DNA of 8,543 bases, from positions 1-8,543 of the forward strand of contig JAFAZL010000506.1 of assembly GCA_019239815.1 (NCBI GenBank), read 5' to 3'. A program made the translations under genes and the position numbers. Positions 1 to 6,257 of the stretch are shown here, one piece after another. The first letter of the stretch is position 1, and each line of letters opens with the position of its first letter. This DNA is from Acidobacteriota bacterium (GTDB lineage Bacteria; Acidobacteriota; Terriglobia; Acidoferrales; UBA7541). The notes beneath the pieces are model-generated. The model did no database searches, was not told the origin of the DNA, and saw only the letters and a list, made by a program, of their open reading frames with translations.

Positions 1-36
1 CTCTCTCATCGTCGGGTATCACCAGGTAAGGGAGTC

Positions 37-1683
37 ATGGCTATCACGGATCAACACTCACACGTAATTGCGGGAATGGCGACTGCAGCGGACGAGCAAG
101 CCGAGCGAGAGGCAACGCGCCGGGTTGCGGACCGGTATCGCAAGGAATTCATCGATCTGCGGGAGCAGCGGATCGACCCGGAGTTGTTTCGAGCGATTCC
201 TGCGGACCTGATGTTCCGTTACAACTTTGTGCCGCTGGAAGTGCAGAACAATCTGCTTTCAATTGCGGTTGCCGACCCGAGCCACGTTTTGCTCAGCGAC
301 GAGTTGTCGCTGCTACTTGGCAAGAAGCTTTTGATCAAGGTAGCTACGGCACGGCAGATCAGCGATTTGCTGAAGCGCACCGAGCAGTCGCAGCGTGTCC
401 TGGAGCAGGCGACAGAAGCCTTTACGCTGCAGATCGGAAAAGACGAGACTGAGAGCGAAGAGACCATCTCGGGCGACCGGCTGACCCGGGACTCGACGGC
501 GAGCCCGGTTGTTCGATTGGTCGAAACGATCATCTTCACGGCGCTTGAGAGGCGCGCCAGCGATATTCATATCGAGGCGCGCGACGCCGAAGTGGCAGTG
601 AAGTACCGCATCGACGGTGTTTTGCAGCACGCGATGCAGCCAATTGCGAAGGAATGGCATTCGACGGTGTTGTCGCGCATCAAGGTTCTCAGCGATCTCG
701 ACATCGCCGAGCGGCGGGTGCCCCAGGATGGCCGCTTCCGCGTGAAGTACAAAGGACGCTTCATCGATTTGCGTGTCTCGATCATGCCGGCGAGCCATGG
801 CGAGGACGCCGTTCTTCGAGTACTAGACAAAGAGACGCTGTCGGAAAAGTTCCAGAGCTTGAGCCTGGACGTCGTCGGATTCGCCGCCGAAGAGATGAAG
901 AAGTTCCGGCGGTACATTCGCGAGCCCTACGGGATGGTGCTGGTCACCGGGCCGACCGGTTCCGGTAAGACCACCACGCTCTACGCCGCGATCAACGAAA
1001 TCAAGAGCGACGAAGACAAGATCATCACGATTGAAGATCCAGTCGAATATCAGCTGCGCGGCATCACGCAGATTCCCGTGAACGAGAAGAAAGGGCTGAC
1101 GTTCGCCCGCGGGTTGCGATCGATTTTGCGTCATGACCCCGACAAGATCATGGTCGGCGAAATCCGCGACCAGGAAACGGCGCAGATCGCGATTCAGTCG
1201 GCGCTCACCGGGCACCTCGTTTTCACCACGGTTCACGCGAACAACGTGACCGACGTCATCGGGCGCTTCATCAACATGGGCGTCGAGCCTTACAACTTCG
1301 TCTCGGCGCTGAACTGCATCATGGCGCAACGCCTCGTGCGCGTCGTTTGCGCGAACTGCAAACGCCCGCGCCGCTATACCACTCCGGAGTTGCTGGAAGC
1401 CGGGCTTGATCCGACCGAGTGGGGTAACGTCTTGATCGCCGAAGGCGTGGGTTGCCTGGAATGCTCGGGCACCGGGTATCATGGAAGGACCGCAATTTGC
1501 GAGTTACTCGACTTGACCGACCGGATTCGCGAGATGATCATTGACCGGCGGCCAACCTCGGAAATCAAGCGCGTGGCACGTGAAGAGGGTATGACAACAT
1601 TGCGCGAAAGCGGCTTGGCGAAGATCCGCGCAGGCATCACCAGCGTGAAAGAGATCAACAAGGTGACATTCGTTGAGCAGTAG
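37..1683 (+). CDS. GspE/PilB family secretion/pilus assembly ATPase
   Basis: Cytoplasmic hexameric ATPase that powers assembly of a type II secretion pseudopilus or type IV pilus. The 548 residues are full length for the family. An N-terminal MshEN/T2SSE_N-like domain spans about residues 45-115. Walker A is GPTGSGKTT (305-313), the Asp box TIEDPVE (331-337), Walker B IMVGEIRD (371-378) and the His box TGHLVFTTVHANN (391-403). A tetracysteine zinc site, C438xxC441 and C473xxC476, is typical of GspE and PilB and intact. No catalytic residue appears missing. It is the first gene in the window and its end overlaps the PilM-like gene by 11 bp, so the two are probably translationally coupled. ATG 37 is preceded by AAGGGAG at 28-34, a purine-rich site only 2 nt from the start; an in-frame ATG at 76 is an alternative. 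Family assignment is near certain; choosing GspE over PilB is not possible from this gene alone. Confidence 0.95.
   Translation: MAITDQHSHVIAGMATAADEQAEREATRRVADRYRKEFIDLREQRIDPELFRAIPADLMFRYNFVPLEVQNNLLSIAVADPSHVLLSDELSLLLGKKLLIKVATARQISDLLKRTEQSQRVLEQATEAFTLQIGKDETESEETISGDRLTRDSTASPVVRLVETIIFTALERRASDIHIEARDAEVAVKYRIDGVLQHAMQPIAKEWHSTVLSRIKVLSDLDIAERRVPQDGRFRVKYKGRFIDLRVSIMPASHGEDAVLRVLDKETLSEKFQSLSLDVVGFAAEEMKKFRRYIREPYGMVLVTGPTGSGKTTTLYAAINEIKSDEDKIITIEDPVEYQLRGITQIPVNEKKGLTFARGLRSILRHDPDKIMVGEIRDQETAQIAIQSALTGHLVFTTVHANNVTDVIGRFINMGVEPYNFVSALNCIMAQRLVRVVCANCKRPRRYTTPELLEAGLDPTEWGNVLIAEGVGCLECSGTGYHGRTAICELLDLTDRIREMIIDRRPTSEIKRVAREEGMTTLRESGLAKIRAGITSVKEINKVTFVEQ
1660..1666 (+). promoter_or_regulatory. 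Ribosome binding site for the PilM-like gene
   Basis: AAGGTGA lies 6 nt upstream of TTG 1673, inside the end of the upstream ATPase gene. It is the reason for choosing the TTG codon as start. Translation is probably coupled to that of the ATPase. Confidence 0.5.
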
Positions 1684-2650
1684 CGCGACATTCCGGCAGG
1701 GAATCTACCAGAGCGCCTTCGCGCGGAAGGTCGCGAGATGGCTCGAGGCCATGCCGCATCCGGCGCTGGCGCTGGAAATTTCGCAGGATCGCGTCGCGGG
1801 TGCACGATGGACGCGCACCGGCGGACTCGATAGTTTCGCGATCGAGAGTTTGCCGAATGGTGCACTGGTGCCTTCCGCCGTGGAAACCAACATTGTCGAT
1901 CAAACGGCAGTAAAGGGCGCGGTGGCTGGCGTAATGTCGCGGCTGCGGGCGAAGGACGAGGAAATCGCGCTCCTTGTGCCCGATCCGGTGATTCGCGTCT
2001 TCGTGCAACATTTCGACCAGTTTCCGCGTTCGCCGCAAGAAGCCGAGCCGATGCTGCGGTGGAAGCTGAAGAAGAGCGTGCCGTTTGAAGCGGACGAGAC
2101 GGTGATTTCGTACATGCGGCAGGCGCCGCGAGAAGATGGCGTGGATGTGGTCACCGCTCTGGCTCGATTGCGCATCGTTCGTGAATACGAAGGCCTGGCT
2201 GAAGGGCTGGGGCTCTTTCCGGGTGTGATTCTGAGTTCATCGTTGGCGGCGATTACGCTGCTCGACGATCATCATCCGACGTTGCTGGCTCGTGTTTCGG
2301 GCCTGGCTCTGACGACGGCCATCGTGCGCGAGGGCCAGTTGTGCGGCTATCGGTGCACCGAGTTACCCGCGCAGAATATCGAGTTGACCCCGCAGATGTT
2401 GCTCGAAGAGATTTATCCCGTAGCGGCGTATTATCAGGATACCTGGCGCGAAGGTATTCAGCAGGTACGCGTGGCGGGCTTGGGTCCCCGCCTCAATGAG
2501 TTTCTGCGGCCTCTTGAAGACGAGTTCCGATGCGAAGTTCGCTCGCTGTTGCACACGGCGATGGCCGAAGGGCGCGTGCCGGAGAGCGTACATGAACTGG
2601 CCGACCGTGAGTCGGATGGATTAGTCGGATGGATGCTGCACCGCAATTAG
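1673..2650 (+). CDS. PilM/GspL-like actin-fold membrane-platform protein (divergent)
   Basis: Probable cytoplasmic PilM homologue (or the GspL cytoplasmic domain) that links the ATPase to the inner-membrane PilN/PilO pair. At 325 residues it is slightly short for PilM (about 350). Family traits: LALEISQDRVAGARW (32-46) at the place of the N-terminal LDIG strand; EAEPMLRWKLKKSVPFEADE (123-142), matching the PilM pattern in which an RWE.EKYIPF segment follows; LLARVSGLALTTAIVREG (204-221), corresponding to the LVDIG..TT..IV.DG strand; and VRVAGLGPRLNEFLRPLEDE (265-284), corresponding to the GGGA.L.GL segment. The acidic and glycine positions of these phosphate loops are changed, so ATP binding is doubtful. 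The start is TTG, chosen for a good upstream AAGGTGA; an ATG at 1751 (residue 27) would still keep the fold. It overlaps the ATPase by 11 bp and is followed by a PilN-like gene after 56 bp. Position and fold pattern support PilM; similarity is weak in detail. Confidence 0.75.
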   Translation: MSSSATFRQGIYQSAFARKVARWLEAMPHPALALEISQDRVAGARWTRTGGLDSFAIESLPNGALVPSAVETNIVDQTAVKGAVAGVMSRLRAKDEEIALLVPDPVIRVFVQHFDQFPRSPQEAEPMLRWKLKKSVPFEADETVISYMRQAPREDGVDVVTALARLRIVREYEGLAEGLGLFPGVILSSSLAAITLLDDHHPTLLARVSGLALTTAIVREGQLCGYRCTELPAQNIELTPQMLLEEIYPVAAYYQDTWREGIQQVRVAGLGPRLNEFLRPLEDEFRCEVRSLLHTAMAEGRVPESVHELADRESDGLVGWMLHRN

Positions 2651-2706
2651 GGTTTGGCACGATTTTAGAATTTCGATGAAGTGAAATGAGAGAGTAGAAC
2701 GAGTCG

Positions 2707-3276
2707 ATGAAAGTCAGGCTAAATCTATCGACGAAGCCGCTCCAGACGCACCGCAAATTTCTTGCCAGCGCGGGTATCGTTGGCGTGGTCGCGGGGCTGT
2801 TTTTTCTGGGGCTTGGCTTGCACGTCTATGCTGTGCGCCGTGGCGACGAAGTGTTCCGCGACCGCATCCTGAGGGTTCGCTCGGAGATGGTGACGCTGGA
2901 ACAGCAGCGGCACGACCTCGAACAGTTCTTTAGCCGCCCTGAGAACGCCAAATTGCACGACCGTTCCGTGTTTCTGAATACATTGATCGATGAGCAGAGC
3001 CTTAACTGGACGCAGATGTTCATGGATCTGGAGAAGATTTTGCCCGCCGGCGTCCGAGTGGTGAGCATTCAGCCAAAGCACGACAAGGGCATCGTTGAAG
3101 TGAAGTTGACCATCGGCGCGATGAGCGACGAGGCAAAGCTGAAGTTTTTGCACGCGCTGGAGCAGTCGCCGTCGTTTTCGCATATTCAGATGGTGAGCGA
3201 GAAGCAGGTAGCTCCGACGAACGGCAGCAACGACAGGATCAATGTCGAGCTGACCGCGGTGTACGCAAGGACCTAA
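2707..3276 (+). CDS. PilN-like inner-membrane assembly protein
   Basis: Likely PilN (T2SS equivalent: the membrane/periplasmic part of GspL), which binds PilM through its cytoplasmic N-terminus and pairs with PilO in the periplasm. The 189-residue protein starts KVRLNLSTKPLQTHRKF, the short N-terminal RxNL peptide that in PilN docks into PilM. One transmembrane segment follows (about 19-42), then a coiled-coil-like stretch (45-78, rich in Glu, Gln and Arg) and a ferredoxin-like periplasmic part (95-187) with alternating strands such as VRVVSIQPK and IVEVKLTIGA. Size and layout are normal for PilN. The ribosome site is poor: only purine-rich GAGAGTAGAACGAG before ATG 2707. The stop is 8 bp from the PilO-like start. 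Gene order carries much of this assignment because PilN sequences are poorly conserved. Confidence 0.82.
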   Translation: MKVRLNLSTKPLQTHRKFLASAGIVGVVAGLFFLGLGLHVYAVRRGDEVFRDRILRVRSEMVTLEQQRHDLEQFFSRPENAKLHDRSVFLNTLIDEQSLNWTQMFMDLEKILPAGVRVVSIQPKHDKGIVEVKLTIGAMSDEAKLKFLHALEQSPSFSHIQMVSEKQVAPTNGSNDRINVELTAVYART

Positions 3277-3284
3277 CGGAAACA

Positions 3285-3836
3285 ATGCGACACGATTTCA
3301 AACTCGAGCGCCGGCTGATTATTTTCGCCCTGGTGTTGCTCGTCGCCGCTGACATCGCGTTGGCCGTCTACGGTTGGAACCTATCGGCCGGACGCCAGCC
3401 GCAGGATGAGCTGGCGGTGCTGACGCGCAATCGCGATCTGCTCCGCGCAGACATCACTCGCGCGCAGGACATTCGCAAAAAGATGCCGGCGATTCAGGAA
3501 GATTGCGACAAATTCGAAGGGTCGCTGTATCCCGTGAGCAAGGGCTATTCCTCCGTCAGTGCGGAGCTCGATTCCATTGCCAACAAAGCCGGGCTATCGA
3601 TCGAGAGCAGCGGATTCCATCAGTCCGACGTCAAGGGGCGCGATCTGCAGGAGATCGAGATCGATGCGGTTGTGGACGGCAGCTATTCGCAAGTAGTGCA
3701 TTTCCTGAATGGTTTGCAGCGATCGCAGAACGTATACGCGGTAGAAGCGCTCGAAGCGAAAGCCGACGCGGCGCAAGGCGCGAACGGCAGAGTGCGCGTT
3801 TCGATGCACATCAAAACATATTTCCGGACGACTTGA
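3285..3836 (+). CDS. PilO-like inner-membrane assembly protein
   Basis: Likely PilO (T2SS equivalent GspM), the periplasmic partner of PilN in the inner-membrane alignment complex. The 183 residues comprise a short basic cytoplasmic tail, one transmembrane helix (about 11-30), a helical coiled-coil region (40-80, with LTRNRDLLRADITRAQDIRK) and a C-terminal ferredoxin-like domain (about 88-182). The segments LDSIANKAGLSIESSGF, IEIDAVVDGSYSQVVHFLNG and RVSMHIKTYFR follow the usual PilO pattern, in which a strand-helix unit carries a Y..V..FL motif. ATG 3285 lies 8 bp after the preceding stop with a weak CGGAAA site. Its TGA overlaps the ATG of the next gene by one base (TGATG), an arrangement for translational coupling. 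Confidence is high from layout plus the C-terminal motif. Confidence 0.85.
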   Translation: MRHDFKLERRLIIFALVLLVAADIALAVYGWNLSAGRQPQDELAVLTRNRDLLRADITRAQDIRKKMPAIQEDCDKFEGSLYPVSKGYSSVSAELDSIANKAGLSIESSGFHQSDVKGRDLQEIEIDAVVDGSYSQVVHFLNGLQRSQNVYAVEALEAKADAAQGANGRVRVSMHIKTYFRTT

Positions 3837-4390
3837 TGAACGAGCGAAACAAAGGCATCTTGCTGGCAGCCCTGGTCGTTGTTGCGGCGCTGGTTTGGTA
3901 CTACGAACGCTCCAGCGACTCCGCGGCGTCCGCATCGGCGCAATATGGCGAGATGTCGTACAAGCCGCTTGCGGTAGAAAATCCGGCGCTGCAACGGGAC
4001 AAGCAGCGGGCGAGCCAGAAGACCGAGTACAAGGGAACGGGTCGTGATCTATTCAGTGAAGTCGCGCCGCCTCCGCCGCAGGATCCCCGCAAGGTGGAAG
4101 TGGTTTCGCGCGGGCCCGTTGGGCCGCAGATTCCGCCCCCGCCGCCACCACCGACTCTGCCCGGCAATATGAAATTTTTCGGCTACGGGACGATTCCCAA
4201 CGGCACAGCCAAGCGGGCATTTCTCAGCGACGGAGACAACATCTACATCGTCGGTGAAGGGGACACCTTGCTCGGCAAATATCGCGTCACGAAAATCGGC
4301 AACGCCAACCTGGATTTCGAAGAGATCGCCAGCGGCCGGCACGGGTCGACGCAGCTGACCGAGGAATCTGTCGCCGCTCCCGCATCGTAA
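3836..4390 (+). CDS. PilP/GspC-like membrane-anchored periplasmic protein
   Basis: Probable counterpart of PilP (type IV pilus) or GspC (type II secretion), which bridges the inner-membrane complex to the secretin. The protein has 184 residues: an N-terminal transmembrane helix (about 7-23), a linker containing GTGRDLF (67-73, resembling the R(N/D).F element before the homology region), a proline-rich segment (78-108, with seven prolines at 100-106), and a compact beta domain (109-165) with MKFFGYGTI, AFLSDGDNIYIVGEGDTL and YRVTKIGNANLDFEEI. That domain follows the GspC homology-region pattern (G....g.a.i...d.....GD.l...V..I....v.l). Unlike classic PilP there is no lipobox cysteine; the anchor is a helix as in GspC. 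The frame is open back to 3503, but ATG 3836, overlapping the pilO-like stop, fits operon structure and topology. Homology is weak, so the function is inferred largely from domain pattern and position. Confidence 0.7.
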   Translation: MNERNKGILLAALVVVAALVWYYERSSDSAASASAQYGEMSYKPLAVENPALQRDKQRASQKTEYKGTGRDLFSEVAPPPPQDPRKVEVVSRGPVGPQIPPPPPPPTLPGNMKFFGYGTIPNGTAKRAFLSDGDNIYIVGEGDTLLGKYRVTKIGNANLDFEEIASGRHGSTQLTEESVAAPAS

Positions 4391-4396
4391 GCCCCA

Positions 4397-5467
4397 ATGA
4401 TCCACAAGAACAAAACGGGATCCCGCCGCCTCGTGCGTCGCGACGGAAAGCGGAATGGCTACGCCATTATGATGGTGGCGTTTATGACGACGATCATTTT
4501 GCTCGGCGCGATCGTCGCTGTGCCTTCGAGTCGCACTGAGCGTCGCCGTGAGCAAGAAGAGGAGATGATCTGGCGGGGCAAGCAATATGTTCACGCCATT
4601 AAGCTCTACTACCGCAAGAACGGCCGCTTCCCGACGACCATCGACGACCTGATCAAGCCAAAGAATGGCTCGCTGCGGTACTTGCGGCAGGAATACAAAG
4701 ACCCGATGAACAAGGAAGACGGGAAGTGGCGGCTGATTTACGTCGGCCCGTCGGGGCAGCTCATCGGCAGCACGAAGCCAGCGCAGCAGATTCAGATCAG
4801 CGGCGGTGCGAATGTCGGAACTCCCGCGGGGCAGGCAGGTTTCGGCTCAATGCAGGGGCAAGGGCAGGGAAATTCGCAGAGCTCTTTCAATAATGGATTT
4901 GGGGGCAATTCCAGCTTCGGCAGTAATAGTAGCTTCGGTTCGCAGAATTCGCAGGGCGGATTCGGGTCGCAGAACAGCCAGAACGGAAACAGCGGTCAAC
5001 AGAATGCGAACGGCGCCCAGGGCACGAATCAGAATCAGGATCCGAACGCGCCTCAGTCTGGCCAAAATTCAAACACTCAAACGCAGGAAGTCGATACCTC
5101 GAATTTTGTCGGCGGGAACATCATTGGGATCGGAAGCAAGGCCAATCACAAATCGGTAATCGTCTACGAAAAGGCCACGAACTATCATCAATTCGAATTC
5201 ATTTGGGACCCGTCGAAGGACACAATGGGACTTGGCGGTACGGGCACAGGAGTTCAGACGGGCACCGGCGCGTTTGGGCAGCCAGGTCAGCCGATAAACG
5301 GAACGAATCCGAACGGATCGAGCTTTGGTGGTTCCAGCTTCGGCGGGTCCAGTTTCGGCCAGCCAAATCAAAACCAGAATCCGAATGGCAATGTGCCGCC
5401 GAACGGTGGCCAAAATCCGAGTTCACAGCCTCCGCCTGATCAGCCGCTCACACCAAATCAGCCTTGA
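4397..5467 (+). CDS. Atypical GspG-like pseudopilin with Q/N/G-rich tail
   Basis: Probable pseudopilin-type component of the machine encoded upstream. The 356 residues begin with a basic leader (KRNG, 18-21), then a hydrophobic helix YAIMMVAFMTTIILLGAIVAV (22-42), a charged turn (RTERRREQEEE) and a helix plus loop, YVHAIKLYYRKNGRFPTTIDDL (64-85), matching the GspG pattern in which an A...Y....G.YP....L segment follows helix alpha-1. Cleavage after G21 would leave Met, not Glu, at mature position 5, and the usual FTLIE signature is absent. A folded-looking stretch (231-274, VGGNIIGIGSK through HQFEFIWDPSKD) lies between two low-complexity segments (about 141-230 and 278-356) built of Gly, Asn, Gln, Ser and Phe, later Pro. 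ATG 4397 is 6 bp after the preceding stop with no clear ribosome site, so coupling is likely. It could be a major or minor pseudopilin, or an adhesive surface protein using a pseudopilin anchor. Confidence 0.72.
   Translation: MIHKNKTGSRRLVRRDGKRNGYAIMMVAFMTTIILLGAIVAVPSSRTERRREQEEEMIWRGKQYVHAIKLYYRKNGRFPTTIDDLIKPKNGSLRYLRQEYKDPMNKEDGKWRLIYVGPSGQLIGSTKPAQQIQISGGANVGTPAGQAGFGSMQGQGQGNSQSSFNNGFGGNSSFGSNSSFGSQNSQGGFGSQNSQNGNSGQQNANGAQGTNQNQDPNAPQSGQNSNTQTQEVDTSNFVGGNIIGIGSKANHKSVIVYEKATNYHQFEFIWDPSKDTMGLGGTGTGVQTGTGAFGQPGQPINGTNPNGSSFGGSSFGGSSFGQPNQNQNPNGNVPPNGGQNPSSQPPPDQPLTPNQP
4820..5086 (+). repeat. Low-complexity Gly/Asn/Gln/Ser segment within the pseudopilin gene
   Basis: Encodes residues about 142-230 of the pseudopilin-like protein. 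It contains imperfect units such as NSSFGS (171-176 and 177-182, the second as NSSFGS) and FGSQNSQ (180-186 and 189-195). The units are clear at protein level and use varying codons, so this is old or selected repetition and not a fresh tandem duplication. Confidence 0.75.
5318..5362 (+). repeat. Three SSFGG units within the pseudopilin gene
   Basis: Residues 308-322 read as SSFGG, SSFGG, SSFGQ. The 15-nt units are similar but differ at wobble bases. They sit inside the second low-complexity segment (residues about 278-356) and precede a Gln/Asn/Pro-rich C-terminus. Confidence 0.8.
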
Positions 5468-5481
5468 GTTGAAAATCGCAA

Positions 5482-5497
5482 GAACTCCGACGGGTTC
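5482..5497 (-). terminator. Possible weak terminator for the phosphatase-transglycosylase unit
   Basis: GAACTCCGACGGGTTC can form a 6-bp stem (one G-T wobble in the plus-strand form) with a 4-nt loop. On the minus strand it lies about 32 nt past the transglycosylase stop and is followed by TTGCGATTTTC, which is T-rich but not a clean T run. On the plus strand what follows is G/C-rich, so it would not work for the secretion operon. The stem is short, hence low confidence. Confidence 0.28.
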
Positions 5498-5528
5498 AGC
5501 GAAGCGGGGCGTTGCGCGGCAGTGTGGC

Positions 5529-6257
5529 CTATGAACCGGTGGCCGAAGTAGCGACCACGGTCGTTTTAGCGCTCGGTCTCGGCGCGTCGGAAGGCTTCGA
5601 AGCCGCGTTGACTGTAGCCTTGCGTTTCGCGTACGCGCTGCGGACCTTTCGAACATACAACTGGGTTTCCGCGTAGGGTGGAACTCGTCCATATTGCTGC
5701 ACCCGCAATGGTCCGGCGTTGTAGGCCGCGAGCGTCAGCGCGAGGTCGTTCTTGTATTGCGCCAGCAAGCCGCTGAGATAATGCGTGCCGGCGTCGATGT
5801 TCTCCGCTGGATCAAAAATGTTGTGTACTCCCATGCGCGTCGCCGTTTCCGGCAGCAACTGCATCAGCCCGCGTGCATTGCGCCGCGAGATTGCTTTCGG
5901 ATCGAAATTGGATTCGGCGGCGATGACGCTTGCGATGAGTTCGGCATCGACGTTGTAGCGCGACGCAGCCGCCTCGATCAGATCGCGGAAAGGTGACTTT
6001 GGCGTCACCGCCGGCGGGTTGGAGACGAAGATCTCTTCCGGCTCGATCGCCGCGACGTCTTCCGCCTGCATTTCGACGAAGCCGCCTTCCATCTGCAATC
6101 GATACTTGCCGTCGAGCAACTGGTAGCCCGTGACGTGCAGCCGCTGTCCGCTGCGCAGCACAAAGTATTCCGCGCGCGCGGGAGTGGCCAAACTCATGCA
6201 AAAAAGAGCCACCACGAGGCTGGCGGCGAAACCGCACTTTGACGGCTTCAGGCGCAC
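5529..6257 (-). CDS. Secreted SLT-type lytic transglycosylase
   Basis: Periplasmic enzyme that cleaves the MurNAc-GlcNAc bond of peptidoglycan with formation of 1,6-anhydroMurNAc. The 242 residues start with a signal peptide (basic MRLKPSK, hydrophobic 9-23, cleavage ATPARA|E after 29). A small beta-rich domain (30-76, YFVLRSGQRLHVTGYQL and onward) follows. The SLT/Slt70 C-domain-like catalytic domain covers about 88-210: AAESNFDPKA (113-122, catalytic Glu115), GLMQLLPETA (130-139), the NIDAGTHYLSGLL helix and AYNAGP (178-183). The tail (211-242) is Lys/Ala/Ser/Thr-rich and probably disordered. There is no lipobox at the cleavage site. The start is GTG, with GAGG 7 nt upstream, overlapping the phosphatase stop region by 10 bp, so co-translation is likely. 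It is convergent with the secretion operon; whether it helps insert that machine through the wall is only an idea. Family assignment is firm. Confidence 0.93.
   Translation of the reverse strand: MRLKPSKCGFAASLVVALFCMSLATPARAEYFVLRSGQRLHVTGYQLLDGKYRLQMEGGFVEMQAEDVAAIEPEEIFVSNPPAVTPKSPFRDLIEAAASRYNVDAELIASVIAAESNFDPKAISRRNARGLMQLLPETATRMGVHNIFDPAENIDAGTHYLSGLLAQYKNDLALTLAAYNAGPLRVQQYGRVPPYAETQLYVRKVRSAYAKRKATVNAASKPSDAPRPSAKTTVVATSATGS

Noticed and set aside
823..1482. Long minus-strand open frame opposite the ATPase gene
   Set aside because: It is antisense to conserved Walker and His-box coding sequence and has the Arg/His/Asp-rich composition expected of a high-GC shadow frame.
2651..2706. 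Possible internal promoter before the PilN-like gene (TAGAAT at 2666-2671)
   Set aside because: The hexamer is one mismatch from consensus, but no acceptable -35 lies 16-18 nt upstream, and TTGGCA at 2654 is far too close.
3503..3835. In-frame upstream extension of the PilP/GspC-like gene
   Set aside because: It runs through the PilO-like gene in another frame and reads as Arg-rich shadow sequence; ATG 3836 with the TGATG overlap and the membrane helix just after it is far better.
5468..5528. Intrinsic terminator for the plus-strand secretion operon
   Set aside because: The only hairpin seen (5482-5497) is followed by G/C-rich sequence on the plus strand, with no T run.
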